Shown here: positions 33,852 through 42,596 of the stretch, piece after piece | Numbering within the stretch: the first letter of the stretch is position 1 | How the letters are laid out: each line of letters starts with the position of its first letter | Source of the DNA: Streptomyces deccanensis | GTDB lineage: Bacteria; Actinomycetota; Actinomycetes; Streptomycetales; Streptomycetaceae | Length of the DNA: 64,000 nt | Assembly (NCBI RefSeq): GCF_022385335.1 | Contig: NZ_CP092431.1 | Coordinates: forward strand, 62,001 to 126,000 | Direction: 5' to 3' | Program-made: the position numbers and the translations under genes | Notes under the pieces: model-generated | The model's input: the letters and a program-made list of their open reading frames with translations, nothing else | What the model was told of the DNA's origin: nothing | Databases searched by the model: none

Positions 33852-34414
33852 CCTCGCAGGTACGCGCGGTCCGCGGGTCGTCTGCGCATCACCACCGACG
33901 CCAACGAGATCGCCCGCGCCGGCGCCATCGGCCAGATCCTGCACATGATGCGCCCCACCAGCGCGCCCCTGTGGGTCCTGCTCGGACTGATCAAGACCGA
34001 ACTCGGCGAGTGCCCGTGAACCCCTCTCCGAAGGAACCCCCGCCCCCCGGCCAGCCACGGCGTCGGCCGCCCTCTCGCGCCGGGTGATGGTCTCGCTCCC
34101 GCTCGCCGCCATGGGGGCGCTGCACGCCACCGCCCCGCCGCAGTCGATCCGTCGCCTACGTAAGCTCGCGCACCGCGGCCGAGGTGTACGACGTCTCCCC
34201 TGACGGGCACACCTGGACCCTGCTCCAGACCGTCGAACTGGAGAACCCGACCGGCCAACCGCTCCTCGGGCAGCGTGGTGACCCTGCCGATCCTGGAAAA
34301 CGGGAGCCTCGGCCCCGAAGCAGACCGGCGTCAAGCCGCACCCCGTGCCCATCTCACCCGACGGCCGCTTACATCGTCGTACCCGACAAGGGCCCTTGAT
34401 CAGTCGCGCAGGGT
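33852..34414 (+). pseudogene. Relics, including a beta-propeller lactonase-like fragment
   Basis: Bases 34147-34255 read VAYVSSRTAAEVYDVSPDG, then HTWTLLQTVELENP, and 34325-34400 contain QTGVKPHPVPISPDGR followed by VVPDKGP in another frame. These resemble blades of 6-phosphogluconolactonase-type (YbhE) lactonases, with deletions and frameshifts. A separate open stretch at 33852-34019 (ITTDANEIARAGAIGQIL, then HMMRPTSAPLW) is not recognised. No intact gene is present in this gap. Confidence 0.45.
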
Positions 34415-35161
34415 TCAGCCCTCTTTACCCTGCCCCTGCCCCTGCCCCTGCCCCTGCCGCTCCAGCGCCGTGAGGAGCCGCTGGGTCGCGCCCTCCATGT
34501 GGGCGGCCATGGCCTCGCGGGCGGCCTCGGCGTCGCGCCGCTCGATCGCCGCGAGGATCGGGACATGGTCGTCGTAGGCGACCTGACGGCTACGGGTGGT
34601 CCCCGTGCGTTCGATCCAGCCCCGTTGGATCATGCGCCGCAGGCCCCTGAGCATGTCCCGCAGGACGACATTGCCGCACAGATCGGCGACGGCCGCGTGG
34701 AACGCCATGTCGGCTGCCGCGAAGTCCTCGTCCGCGCAGGTACGCATGGTCTCCAGGCACCCGTGCAGTACCGCGACGCCGTCGTCGTCGATCACATCGG
34801 CGGCCAGCCCCGCGACCAGGGTCTCCAGCTCGGCGCGCGCCTCGAGCAGATCCTTCGAACCGCGTTCGCCCAGCACGAGCCCGAGCTCGAAAAGGCGGTA
34901 CAGGACGTCCGAGTCGGGGCCGCGGAAGTACGTACCGCTGCTCTGCCGGACCTCCAACAGCCCCAGGAACCCCAGTGACTTGATCGCCTCGCGGACCGTC
35001 GGCCGGTTGACGCCGAGCATCTCCGTGAGCTGCCGTTCGGACGGGATCCGGTCGCCCGGAGCGACGTCACCCGACATGAGATAGTCGATCAGCCTGCGCG
35101 ACACCTCGGACGCCAATGGTTCCCGCGGCTCCACGTTGATCCTGGACAGTTCGGCGGCCAT
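34415..35161 (-). CDS. GntR/FadR-family regulator with FCD ligand-binding domain
   Basis: From ATG 35161 (MAAELSRINVEP) the protein has an N-terminal winged helix (PGDRIPSERQLTEMLGVNRP then TVREAIKSL) and an FCD helical domain with metal-site-like spacing (LLEARAELE; DMAFHAAVADL; YDDHVPILAAI). FCD regulators sense carboxylic acids, fitting the adjacent C4-acid cluster and perhaps the aromatic operon. The C-terminus is a Gly-Gln repeat encoded by five CCCTGC hexamers. An operator-like ACCGG-N4-CCGGT lies just upstream, suggesting autoregulation. Confidence 0.88.
   Translation of the reverse strand: MAAELSRINVEPREPLASEVSRRLIDYLMSGDVAPGDRIPSERQLTEMLGVNRPTVREAIKSLGFLGLLEVRQSSGTYFRGPDSDVLYRLFELGLVLGERGSKDLLEARAELETLVAGLAADVIDDDGVAVLHGCLETMRTCADEDFAAADMAFHAAVADLCGNVVLRDMLRGLRRMIQRGWIERTGTTRSRQVAYDDHVPILAAIERRDAEAAREAMAAHMEGATQRLLTALERQGQGQGQGQGKEG
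34428..34457. repeat. Five tandem CCCTGC hexamers inside the GntR gene
   Basis: The hexamer, read on the minus strand, encodes alternating Gly-Gln in the last residues of the GntR regulator (QGQGQGQGQG). Copy-number change would alter tail length without shifting the frame. Confidence 0.85.
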
Positions 35162-35206
35162 GGCATCGCTTTCTGGTCTGGTCGAAGGCCTCCCTACTCT
35201 AGTCGC

Positions 35207-35240
35207 CACCGGCAAACCGGTGACCCGGTGACCGGATCAG
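35207..35240. promoter_or_regulatory. Operator-like repeats upstream of the GntR gene
   Basis: CACCGG-CAAA-CCGGTG (35207-35222) is a perfect 6-4-6 inverted repeat, followed by a second CCGGTGACCGG-type half site to about 35235. It matches the ACCGG-N4-CCGGT site at 33835-33848 and lies 46 bp before the start codon. Confidence 0.6.
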
Positions 35241-35322
35241 CCCTCCGGAAGAGGCACCGGTCAGGACGGGCCCGGTAGGACCCGGTACCGGGCCTTGAGT
35301 GGTCCCGGCAGTGCCGTCGGGC

Positions 35323-36144
35323 TCACGAGATCCCCGGATTGCCTTGACCTTGATGTCGAGACGTTCTTTGCCCAGTCGACCAGCGCGCCCGCGTAGGCGG
35401 CGTCGGCCATAGGGCGTCCGAGATCGGCTTGGCTCCTCCGTGCGCGGTGAAGCCGCCGTCGACCGGTATGTCGGCCCCGCTGATGAAGGCGGAGTCGTCG
35501 GAGAGGAGGAAGGTGATGAGCGGGGTGATGTCGTCGACGGTTCCGGTGCGGCCCAGCGGTGTCTCGCGCAGGTTGGCCGAGCGGAACGCGGGCGCCGCTG
35601 AGGCGGTCATGCTGGTCTCGATGAAACCGGGGTGGACGGTGTTCACGCGGATGCCGCGCGGCCCCAGCTCCATCGCGGCGGTCCTCGACAACCCGCGCAG
35701 CGCCCACTTGCTGGCGGTGTACGCCACCGGGTAGTGGGCGGTCAGGGCCGCCGAGGAACCGACGTTGACGATGGACGCCCCCGGGTTCATCAGGGGCGCC
35801 AGGTGCTGGATGCCCAGCAGCGGACCGGTGACGTTCACGGCGTGGACCCGGGCCATGTCCTCGGGGCGTACGTCGTCGATCCGGGCGCGCCAGGTGACGC
35901 CCGCGTTGTTGACCAGGCCGTGGACCTGTCCGTACGCCTCGCGCAGGTCGGCGGCGAGTGTCGCCCAGTCCTGCTCGCTGGTGACGTCGAGCCGGCGGCA
36001 GTCTGCCGTCTCCGTCACGTCGGTGGCGATCACCCGGGCGCCCTCGCGGGTCAGCGCCTCGGCCTCCGCCGCGCCCTGGCCGCGCGCCGCGCCCGTGACC
36101 ACGACGACCTTGCCCAGCAGTCGCTGGGGACGCGCCTCGTTCAC
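35323..36144 (-). CDS. Short-chain dehydrogenase/reductase (SDR)
   Basis: A classical SDR from GTG 36144: cofactor motif VVVTGAARGQGAAEAEAL, LVNNAGVT, catalytic Ser region IVNVGSSAALTAHYPVAYTASK (Ser, Tyr, Lys) and VNTVHPGFIETSM. The Asp in IATDVTE favours NAD. The C-terminus beyond SGADIPVDGGFTAHGGAKP runs into 30 atypical residues, while a neighbouring frame reads MADAAYAGALVDWAKNV, so a small indel near 35410 may have altered the last residues. Last gene of the aromatic operon; it overlaps the FAH gene by 4 bases. Confidence 0.87.
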   Translation of the reverse strand: MNEARPQRLLGKVVVVTGAARGQGAAEAEALTREGARVIATDVTETADCRRLDVTSEQDWATLAADLREAYGQVHGLVNNAGVTWRARIDDVRPEDMARVHAVNVTGPLLGIQHLAPLMNPGASIVNVGSSAALTAHYPVAYTASKWALRGLSRTAAMELGPRGIRVNTVHPGFIETSMTASAAPAFRSANLRETPLGRTGTVDDITPLITFLLSDDSAFISGADIPVDGGFTAHGGAKPISDALWPTPPTRARWSTGQRTSRHQGQGNPGIS

Positions 36145-37112
36145 GGCCGCTCCCGCGAGCGGCGCCGGCCGGCCGGAACCGGCACGACGTCGGCGCCGGC
36201 CACCACGGTGTTGGACGTGCTGCCGATGCCCTCGACGGTGAGCGTGACCGTGTCGCCGGGCTTCAGCGGCGGCGGGTCCTGTCTGCCCCGTACGCCCCAC
36301 AGTTCGGCGAGGCAGCCACCGTTGCCGCAGGTGCCTGAGCCGAGGACGTCACCGGGGCGCACCCAGGTGCCGCGCGAGGCGTACGCGGCCATCTCCTCGA
36401 ACGTCCAGCTCATGTTGGACAGCAGGTCCGTGCCCACCACCTCGCCGTTGACCTCGGCGGTGAGCGCCAGCCGCAGGAAGCCGTCGGCGTCGCGGTACCG
36501 CTCCAGCTCGTCGGCGGTGACCAGGTACGGGCCCAGCGTGGTGGCGGTGTCCTTGCCCTTGCAGGGGCCGAGGCCGACCTTCATCTCGGCGGACTGCAGG
36601 TCGCGGGCGGACCAGTCGTTGAAGACCGTGTAGCCGACGATGTGGTCACGGGCCTGCTCGGGGGTGAGGTCCCGGCCCTCCTTGCCGATCACCACCGCGA
36701 CCTCCAGTTCGAAGTCGAGGACGCTCGACCCCGGTGGCATGGGGATGTCGTCGTGCGGGCCGTACACCGCGTAGGGGTTGGCGAAGTAGTACGTCGGGGC
36801 CGCGTACCACCGCTCCGGAACACCGGTCGCGCCGTCCACGGACCGCCGTACGCCCTCGACGTGTTCCTCGAAGGTGACGAAGTCCCGCACGGTGGGCGGC
36901 TGGAGCGGGGCCAGCAGCCGTACCTCGGAGACATGGGGGCCGGCCGGGACGCCGGGGAGATCGGAGCCCGAGCCCAGCAGTTCGTGCAGGCCGCCCGCCT
37001 CGGCGAGCAGGCCGGCCAGGGAGTGGACGCCTGGCAGTGGACGGAGCGTGCCGTCCTCTTCGACGACCGCCACATGGTGTCGGTCGCGGTACTCGTAGGT
37101 GGCGAAACGCAT
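36141..37112 (-). CDS. Fumarylacetoacetate hydrolase family protein (FAH-1)
   Basis: A 323-residue protein from ATG 37112 (MRFATYEYRD). The FAH C-terminal domain shows FELEVAVVIGKEGRD (metal Glu residues), YTVFNDWSARDLQ, KGKDTATTLGPYLV and the Gly-rich GSGTCGNGGCLAE. Family members hydrolyse C-C bonds or hydrate/decarboxylate oxo acids formed after ring cleavage. Its place next to an extradiol dioxygenase suggests it acts on the ring-fission product. Confidence 0.87.
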   Translation of the reverse strand: MRFATYEYRDRHHVAVVEEDGTLRPLPGVHSLAGLLAEAGGLHELLGSGSDLPGVPAGPHVSEVRLLAPLQPPTVRDFVTFEEHVEGVRRSVDGATGVPERWYAAPTYYFANPYAVYGPHDDIPMPPGSSVLDFELEVAVVIGKEGRDLTPEQARDHIVGYTVFNDWSARDLQSAEMKVGLGPCKGKDTATTLGPYLVTADELERYRDADGFLRLALTAEVNGEVVGTDLLSNMSWTFEEMAAYASRGTWVRPGDVLGSGTCGNGGCLAELWGVRGRQDPPPLKPGDTVTLTVEGIGSTSNTVVAGADVVPVPAGRRRSRERP

Positions 37113-37172
37113 GGTGGGTCCTGTCGGCAGGAGGTCGAACACGAGGGCCGGGGGCGTGGCGGGGGGCGGGGG

Positions 37173-38111
37173 TCAGACCGGCGGGGCGACGAAGACGCCG
37201 CGGTCGACGTCGTTGAACGACTCCTTCGCGACCAGTTCGTTCATCGGGTTGGCGGTGCCCCACTGGTCGGTGACCTCGGGCTTCGAGAAGTCGTAGACGT
37301 GGGGATGCCAGGTGTCCTCGTCCAGCAGCTCCAGCTCGGTCGTGTACTCGACGGTGTTGCCGTGCGGGTCGAGGAAGTACGTGAAGGTGTTGTCGCCCGC
37401 CATGTGCCGGCCGGGGCCCCAGACCTTCTTGAAGCCGGCCCGGATCACGCGGCCGGAGCCGCGCATGTACTCGTCGATGCCCCGCATCTCGAAGGAGACG
37501 TGGTGCAGGGAGGTGTGCGGGCCCTTGGCGATGGCCATGGAGTGGTGCTGGTTGCTGATCCGCATGAAGTGCATGACCTCGCCCATGTGCGGCGAGCTGA
37601 GGGTGTCGGAGAGACGGAAGCCGAGGTGCGACGCGTACCAGTCGCGGGTCCTGTCGAGGTCCGGCGAGTTGAGGACGACGTGGGAGAGCTTGACCGGGAT
37701 CGACTCCTTCTCCTCGATCTTGCGGTGCTGCCTCACCTCGACATCGGCGGAGACCTCGATGGTGCGGCCGTCGACGTCGAAGAATCGGAAGCCGTAACCG
37801 CCGCCGGGTGTCTCGACCTTGCCCGGTCGGGAGATCAACCGCACGCCGCCCGCGAGCAGTTGCTCGGCGAGGGTGTCCACGTCGGCCGTGCTCGCGGCCC
37901 CGTAGGAGACCAGGTCGAGCCGCTTCTCGTCGGCCTTGCGCAGCCGGACGACGTACTGCTCGGGGCTGCCCTCGGCTGCGAGGAAGGAGATGCCGGAGTC
38001 CTCGGCGACCTTGGTCAGGCCCCAGACACCGGCGTAGAAGTCGAGTTGCTTGTCGTAGTCGGGCACGGCGAGGTCGACGTGCCTGAGGTGGGTGAGCAGA
38101 CGGTTGGTCAT
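37173..38111 (-). CDS. Extradiol ring-cleavage dioxygenase (VOC, catechol 2,3-dioxygenase type)
   Basis: A 312-residue two-domain vicinal-oxygen-chelate protein. The N-terminal module is LRHVDLAVPDYDKQLDFYAG; the C-terminal catalytic module has the iron ligands in KLSHVVLNSPD (His), LHHVSFEM (His) and NTVEYTTEL (Glu). It would cleave a catechol next to the diol. The tail FSKPEVTDQWGTANPMNE is common in this subgroup. It is in the middle of the leftward operon, 12 bp after the amidohydrolase gene. Confidence 0.9.
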   Translation of the reverse strand: MTNRLLTHLRHVDLAVPDYDKQLDFYAGVWGLTKVAEDSGISFLAAEGSPEQYVVRLRKADEKRLDLVSYGAASTADVDTLAEQLLAGGVRLISRPGKVETPGGGYGFRFFDVDGRTIEVSADVEVRQHRKIEEKESIPVKLSHVVLNSPDLDRTRDWYASHLGFRLSDTLSSPHMGEVMHFMRISNQHHSMAIAKGPHTSLHHVSFEMRGIDEYMRGSGRVIRAGFKKVWGPGRHMAGDNTFTYFLDPHGNTVEYTTELELLDEDTWHPHVYDFSKPEVTDQWGTANPMNELVAKESFNDVDRGVFVAPPV

Positions 38112-38123
38112 GGGGGTCCCTTT

Positions 38124-39173
38124 TCAGGTGAGGTCGAGCAGGGCTGCTGCGTTGCCGCCGCGGACGGCGTGGAAGTCGGGGTCGGGCAGCCGCGCCGCGC
38201 GCAGTGCAGCGAGCGGGTCCTCGGCGCCCATGTCGAAGGCGTAGTCGGAGCCGAGCAGGACCCGGTCCGCGCCCGCCACCCGGACGAGTTCCCGCAGGAC
38301 GTGCGGGTCGTGGACGAGGGAGTCGAAGTAGAGGCGTCTGATGTAGCTGCTGGGCGGGTGGGCGCAGCCTGCGCTCGCGTCGGAGCGGGCCGACCACGCG
38401 TGGTCGGAGCGGCCGATGTGGGTGGGCAGGTAGCCGCCGCCGTGGGCTGCGATCACCTTCAGGCCCGGGTGCCGGTCCAGCACGCCGGAGAAGATCAGGT
38501 GCGACAGCGCGACCGCGTTCTCCACCGGCTGGCCGACGACGTTGGACAGGTACCACTGGTCGAGGCGGTCGTCGAGCGTGCAGCCGAAGGGGTGCAGGAA
38601 GAGGAGCGCCCCGGTCTCCTCGGCCCGGGTCCAGAAGGGTTCGTAGGCCGGGTCGGAGAGTTCGCGGCCGGGGGCGTGACTGGAGATCTCGACGCCCGAC
38701 AGGCCGAGTTCCAGGGCGTGTTCGAGGGCGCGTACGGCTTGCTCGGGGTGTTGCAGGGGAACGAGTCCTAGTCCGTGCAGGCGGTCGGGTGCCTGGGCGC
38801 AGTGGGCGGCCGTGGCCTCGGCGGCGAGCCGGTAGACCTTCTCGGCCGTCTCCATGTCCGCCCAGTAGTGGTAGTGCGACGGGGACGGGCTGACGAGTTG
38901 GACGTCCACGCCCTGGGCGTCCATCGCGGCCAGCCGTGCGGTGACGTCGATCATCCTCGGGGCGCGTTCGCGGACCATCGGGCCGCTGACGGCGAGCGCG
39001 GCGGGGCCGTTGCGGCGAGCGTCGAGAGCGCGGGCCTCGACGAATCCCGGCAGGTCCGCCACCAGGGCGTCGACCTCGGGCAGCAGGAGGTGCGCGTGCA
39101 CGTCCACCGTGGGCACGTGCACATTCACCGTGGGCATGTCGGGCGTGGGCACGTCCGGCGTGGGCGCCGTCAC
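38124..39173 (-). CDS. ACMSD-like metal-dependent amidohydrolase/decarboxylase
   Basis: From GTG 39173 the protein has the metal motif VDVHAHLLLPE (HxH), LLFLHPFG (His), VIAAHGGGYLP and LLGSDYAFDMG (Asp), the pattern of 2-amino-3-carboxymuconate-semialdehyde decarboxylase and related non-oxidative aromatic decarboxylases. The start overlaps the monooxygenase stop. The first 25 residues are a Pro/Thr/Val repeat (PTPDVPTPDMPTVNVHVPTV). A ring-carboxylate or ring-fission decarboxylation step is inferred. Confidence 0.85.
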   Translation of the reverse strand: MTAPTPDVPTPDMPTVNVHVPTVDVHAHLLLPEVDALVADLPGFVEARALDARRNGPAALAVSGPMVRERAPRMIDVTARLAAMDAQGVDVQLVSPSPSHYHYWADMETAEKVYRLAAEATAAHCAQAPDRLHGLGLVPLQHPEQAVRALEHALELGLSGVEISSHAPGRELSDPAYEPFWTRAEETGALLFLHPFGCTLDDRLDQWYLSNVVGQPVENAVALSHLIFSGVLDRHPGLKVIAAHGGGYLPTHIGRSDHAWSARSDASAGCAHPPSSYIRRLYFDSLVHDPHVLRELVRVAGADRVLLGSDYAFDMGAEDPLAALRAARLPDPDFHAVRGGNAAALLDLT

Positions 39174-40345
39174 GGCAGTTCCTTCAGCAGGTTCATGGTG
39201 CGGCCGATCAGACCCGGCACGTCGGCGTCGTGCACCCCCTCCAGCTGCCACTGCCCGATCTGTACGGACGCCTCCACGACGGTCCGCACTCGGGCGACGC
39301 GGCGCTCGTAGTAGCTCTGGAACAGCTCGTCGTCCCAGTTCCGGCCGCTGGTGAGCAGCTCGGTGAGGACGAGGGCGTCCTCCAGGGACATGGCCGCGCC
39401 CTGGGCGAGGGTGGGCGGGCAGCAGTGGGCGGCGTCACCGATCAGCACAACGCGGCCCCGGTGCCAGGAGCCCTCGACCAGCAGGCGGTCGAACCAGGTG
39501 TAGTTGACCTTCCGCGGGTCGGTGATGTGCCGGGCGATCTCCGGCCAGAACCCGCCGTACCCCTGCGCGGCGCGGCGCATCTCGTCGGCGTAGGAGGACG
39601 GGTCGATCGAGGCGCGGTCACGGCAGGCCTCGACGACGAACGCGTACAGGGTGTTTTCGCTGGTGGGGGTGTAGCCCGCGATGTAGGCCGGCCCGCCGTA
39701 CGCGAGGTCGGTGCGGTCCACGCCCGCGGGGCGCGGGGCCGCGACGCGCCAGATGGCCATCCCGGTCGGCTCCGGTTTGTCGGTGATGCCGATCGCGGCC
39801 CGGGTGGCGGAGCCCAGGCCGTCGGCGCCGATCACCAGGTCGTAGCGGCCCTCGCTGCCGTCGCCGAAGCGCACCGAGACGCCTTCGGCATCCTGCTCCA
39901 GGGCCTCGGCGGTGATGCCCAGGCGGACGGTGGCGCCGGAGGCGCGGACCGCGTCGATGAGGATCCGCTGGAGCTGGGGGCGCTGCATGCCGAGGGTGGC
40001 GGGCAGGTCGTCACCGCCGGTCCTGATGTCCTCGGCGACGTGCAGCACCGTGCCGTCGGGGGTGGTGATGCCCAGGGTGCCGAAGGCGTGTCCGGAGGCG
40101 CTCACCTGCTCCCAGACGCCCAGTTCGCGCAGGACGCGCAGGGCGTTGCCCTGGAGGGTGATGCCGGAGCCGGTGGTGACGTTCCAGTCGGGCTTGGCCT
40201 CGACCAGGTCCACGGCGAGGCCGGCGCGGCGCAACAGGATGGTCACGGCGTTGCCGGAGGCGCCTCCGCCGATGACGAGGACGGTGGGGGTCGTCTCGGG
40301 CGGGCTCGGTCGAGAGCGGCGGGGCGAGGTGGGGCTGTCTGCCAT
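39170..40345 (-). CDS. FAD-dependent aromatic monooxygenase
   Basis: A 391-residue group A flavin monooxygenase: Rossmann VLVIGGGASGNAVTILL (23-39), the DG motif LVIGADGLGSATR and the GD motif VVLIGDAAHCCPPTLAQGAA. It would hydroxylate an aromatic acid or phenol to the diol used by the neighbouring dioxygenase. It lies 177 bp downstream of the cyclase-family gene, the largest gap in the operon. Confidence 0.9.
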   Translation of the reverse strand: MADSPTSPRRSRPSPPETTPTVLVIGGGASGNAVTILLRRAGLAVDLVEAKPDWNVTTGSGITLQGNALRVLRELGVWEQVSASGHAFGTLGITTPDGTVLHVAEDIRTGGDDLPATLGMQRPQLQRILIDAVRASGATVRLGITAEALEQDAEGVSVRFGDGSEGRYDLVIGADGLGSATRAAIGITDKPEPTGMAIWRVAAPRPAGVDRTDLAYGGPAYIAGYTPTSENTLYAFVVEACRDRASIDPSSYADEMRRAAQGYGGFWPEIARHITDPRKVNYTWFDRLLVEGSWHRGRVVLIGDAAHCCPPTLAQGAAMSLEDALVLTELLTSGRNWDDELFQSYYERRVARVRTVVEASVQIGQWQLEGVHDADVPGLIGRTMNLLKELP

Positions 40346-40522
40346 GTCGGGGATACCTCCCGAGGTTCGGGGCCGCGCGGCTACGGGCGGCTGTGTGCGG
40401 CTCGCCCGCGCGAACGCGGGCCAGGGGACTTGGGTGCCTCACCCGTCGGCGGGTGGAGCGGAGGAGGGGGCCAGTTGCGTCGCCACTGTCCGGGGACGGA
40501 CGCATCCGGCCGGTTCTGCGGG

Positions 40523-41482
40523 CTACTTGACGGCGATCGGGTTGACCGGGGAGCCGACGGCTCCGGTGATGGGCAGCGGGGCGGCGGTGAGCCAGAACTC
40601 GTACACGCCGTCGGCCGCGCAGTCCTCGGCGAGCGCGTCGAGGTCCCACATCTCACCGATCACCAGGCCCATGTGGGGGATGACGACCTGGTGCAGCGGC
40701 TGGAAGGCGTGGTCGAACTCGTTGGGCCGGACCTCGAAGCCCCAGGTGTCGGTGGCGACGGCGGCCATCTCGGTGCGGTGGAGCCAGCCTGCGGTGGTGA
40801 ACGACAGCCCGGGCGCGGGCCCACCGGCGTACTCACCCCACCCGTCGCGGCGCACCCGGGCCAGCTGCCCGGTGCGTACGACGACGATGTCCCCGCGGCC
40901 CACGCTCACGCCGTGCGCCTCGGCGGTCGTGGTCAGGTGCTCCTCGGTGACGGCGAAGCCGTCGGGCAACTCGCCCTGGGAGCCGATCACTCGTCCCACG
41001 TCGAGGAGGACCCCGCGCCCGGCGATGTGCGGCGCCATGTGTTCGATGCCGGTGACCAGGTCTCCGTCGGAGGTGACCACCTTGTCGGCGCGGCGCCCGT
41101 TCCACGCGAAGCCGTGGTCGAAGATGTGCCCGAGTCCGTCCCACTGGGTCGAGCACTGGAGCGGCATCGCGATCACGTCGTCGGCCCCGCCGATGCCGTG
41201 CGGGAAGCCCTGGTTGCCGAGGGCGGCGTCGGTGCCCGTGTCGAGCATGGTGTGGACCGGGTTGGTGCGGCGCCGCCAGCCCTTCTGCGGGCCGTTCATG
41301 TCGAAGCGCTGGGAGAGCGAGAAGCTCACTCCGCGCCGGACGAGCGCGGCGCCCTCGCGCCGCTTGTCCTCGGTGAGGAAGTTGAGGGTGCCGAGGACGT
41401 CGTCGTCGCCCCAGCGGCCCCAGTTCGAGTACGCCTTCGCGGCCTCGGCGATCGCGCCCTCGGGATCCGTACGGTCGATCAT
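40523..41482 (-). CDS. Cyclase-family (kynurenine formamidase-like) metal hydrolase
   Basis: A 319-residue protein from ATG 41482. The cyclase fold is indicated by GRWGDDDVLGTLN, STQWDGLGHIF (in place of the classic HxGTHxDAPxH site), GVLLDVGRVIG, GDIVVVRTGQL and VIPHMGLVIGEMWDL. Homologues hydrolyse N-formylkynurenine, isatin or carbamates. In this operon it may open an amide or lactone formed during ring breakdown. It overlaps the FAH-2 stop by 4 bases. Confidence 0.82.
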   Translation of the reverse strand: MIDRTDPEGAIAEAAKAYSNWGRWGDDDVLGTLNFLTEDKRREGAALVRRGVSFSLSQRFDMNGPQKGWRRRTNPVHTMLDTGTDAALGNQGFPHGIGGADDVIAMPLQCSTQWDGLGHIFDHGFAWNGRRADKVVTSDGDLVTGIEHMAPHIAGRGVLLDVGRVIGSQGELPDGFAVTEEHLTTTAEAHGVSVGRGDIVVVRTGQLARVRRDGWGEYAGGPAPGLSFTTAGWLHRTEMAAVATDTWGFEVRPNEFDHAFQPLHQVVIPHMGLVIGEMWDLDALAEDCAADGVYEFWLTAAPLPITGAVGSPVNPIAVK

Positions 41483-42465
41483 GCGCCGTGCTCCTCGGCG
41501 ACACATCGGGTGCGCTGGGTGCCCAGCCCGGTGATCGAGCCCTCCATCACATCGCCGTCGCGCAGCAGCCTGCCCCAGTGGATGCCGTTGCCGGCCGGGC
41601 TGCCGGTGAGCACCAGGTCGCCGGGGAGGAGTTGGGATGTCTGCGAGATGTACGACACCAGTCGCGCGACGCCGAAGAGCATGTCCTTGGTCGACTCGTC
41701 CTGCATGATCTCGCCGTTCAGCTTCAGCGTGACCCGCAGGTCGCCCGGGTCCGTGATCGCCCCGGCGGGGACGATCCAGGGCCCGAGCGGGGTGAAGCCG
41801 GGGGCGTTCTTGCAGCGCAGCCAGTCGGTGCCGATGGCCTTCATGTCACGGCGGAAGACGGTGGCGCGGTCGGTGAGGTCGTTGGCGATCGTGTAACCGG
41901 CGACGTGCTCCAAGGCCTTCTCGACGGACACCCGGTGGGCAGGTCTGGCGATGACGGCCGCCAACTCCAGCTCCCAGTCGGGCTGTTCGGCCCATGCCGG
42001 GAGGACGACATCGTCGTACGGGCCGGTGATCGCACTCGGCAGGCCGATGAAGACGTACGGCAGGTCCTCGGCGGCCCGGCGGTCCATGACCGCGGCGATC
42101 TCTGCGCGTGCCTCCTCGACGGTGCGGGGGTCGTCCGAGGAGCGGTGGGCCACCTCCAGGTCGATCACGTGCTGGCGGTAGTTGGCGCCGGACTGGAAGA
42201 CCTGCCGGGGCTCGACCGGTGCGTGCACCCTCAGGCCGTCGAGCGGCCGCCACTCCAGCGCGTCTTCACCCGCGAGGACGCGCAGGACCGGCAGGGTCTC
42301 CTCCCACCGCTCCAGCACCGCACGCACATCGGCCGGCTTCCAGGCCAGGGCCCGGCCCAGGTCCAGCACACGACCCCCGACCACGAGGCCGGGGAACGGG
42401 CTGTCGCCCGGCTGGGAGAGGGTGCCGAGCGCGAAGGGGCGGGCCGATTGCGTGAGTGTTGCCAT
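41479..42465 (-). CDS. Fumarylacetoacetate hydrolase family protein (FAH-2)
   Basis: A 328-residue protein from ATG 42465 (MATLTQSARPF). FAH motifs are VFQSGANYRQHV, DWELELAAVIARPAHRVS, YTIANDLTDRATVFRRD and LLPGDLVLTGSPAGNG. Only distantly similar to FAH-1 in the same operon, so the two probably act on different intermediates. First gene of the leftward operon, facing the LysR gene across a 131-bp control region. Confidence 0.87.
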   Translation of the reverse strand: MATLTQSARPFALGTLSQPGDSPFPGLVVGGRVLDLGRALAWKPADVRAVLERWEETLPVLRVLAGEDALEWRPLDGLRVHAPVEPRQVFQSGANYRQHVIDLEVAHRSSDDPRTVEEARAEIAAVMDRRAAEDLPYVFIGLPSAITGPYDDVVLPAWAEQPDWELELAAVIARPAHRVSVEKALEHVAGYTIANDLTDRATVFRRDMKAIGTDWLRCKNAPGFTPLGPWIVPAGAITDPGDLRVTLKLNGEIMQDESTKDMLFGVARLVSYISQTSQLLPGDLVLTGSPAGNGIHWGRLLRDGDVMEGSITGLGTQRTRCVAEEHGA

Positions 42466-42504
42466 GAGATGTCCTCCTGCTGAGTTGCGGACTACTCTGA
42501 CCGG

Positions 42505-42550
42505 GATCATGTGATCGCGGAAATGAATCCTGTGGATGGTGGTCATCCAC
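42505..42550. promoter_or_regulatory. Inverted repeats in the FAH-2/lysR divergent promoter
   Basis: GTGGATG-GTGGT-CATCCAC (42532-42550) is a perfect 7-5-7 inverted repeat midway between the divergent genes, and GATCATGTGATC (42505-42516) is a 5-2-5 inverted repeat next to it. Both are candidates for binding of the LysR protein. Confidence 0.6.
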
Positions 42551-42596
42551 GCCGTGAATACTTTTCGACCTTTTCGCTGATGCCAGGCGGTGCCGC

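Noticed and set aside
36642..38771. 709-codon plus-strand open frame across the dioxygenase and FAH genes
   Set aside because: Shadow of three well-identified minus-strand genes.
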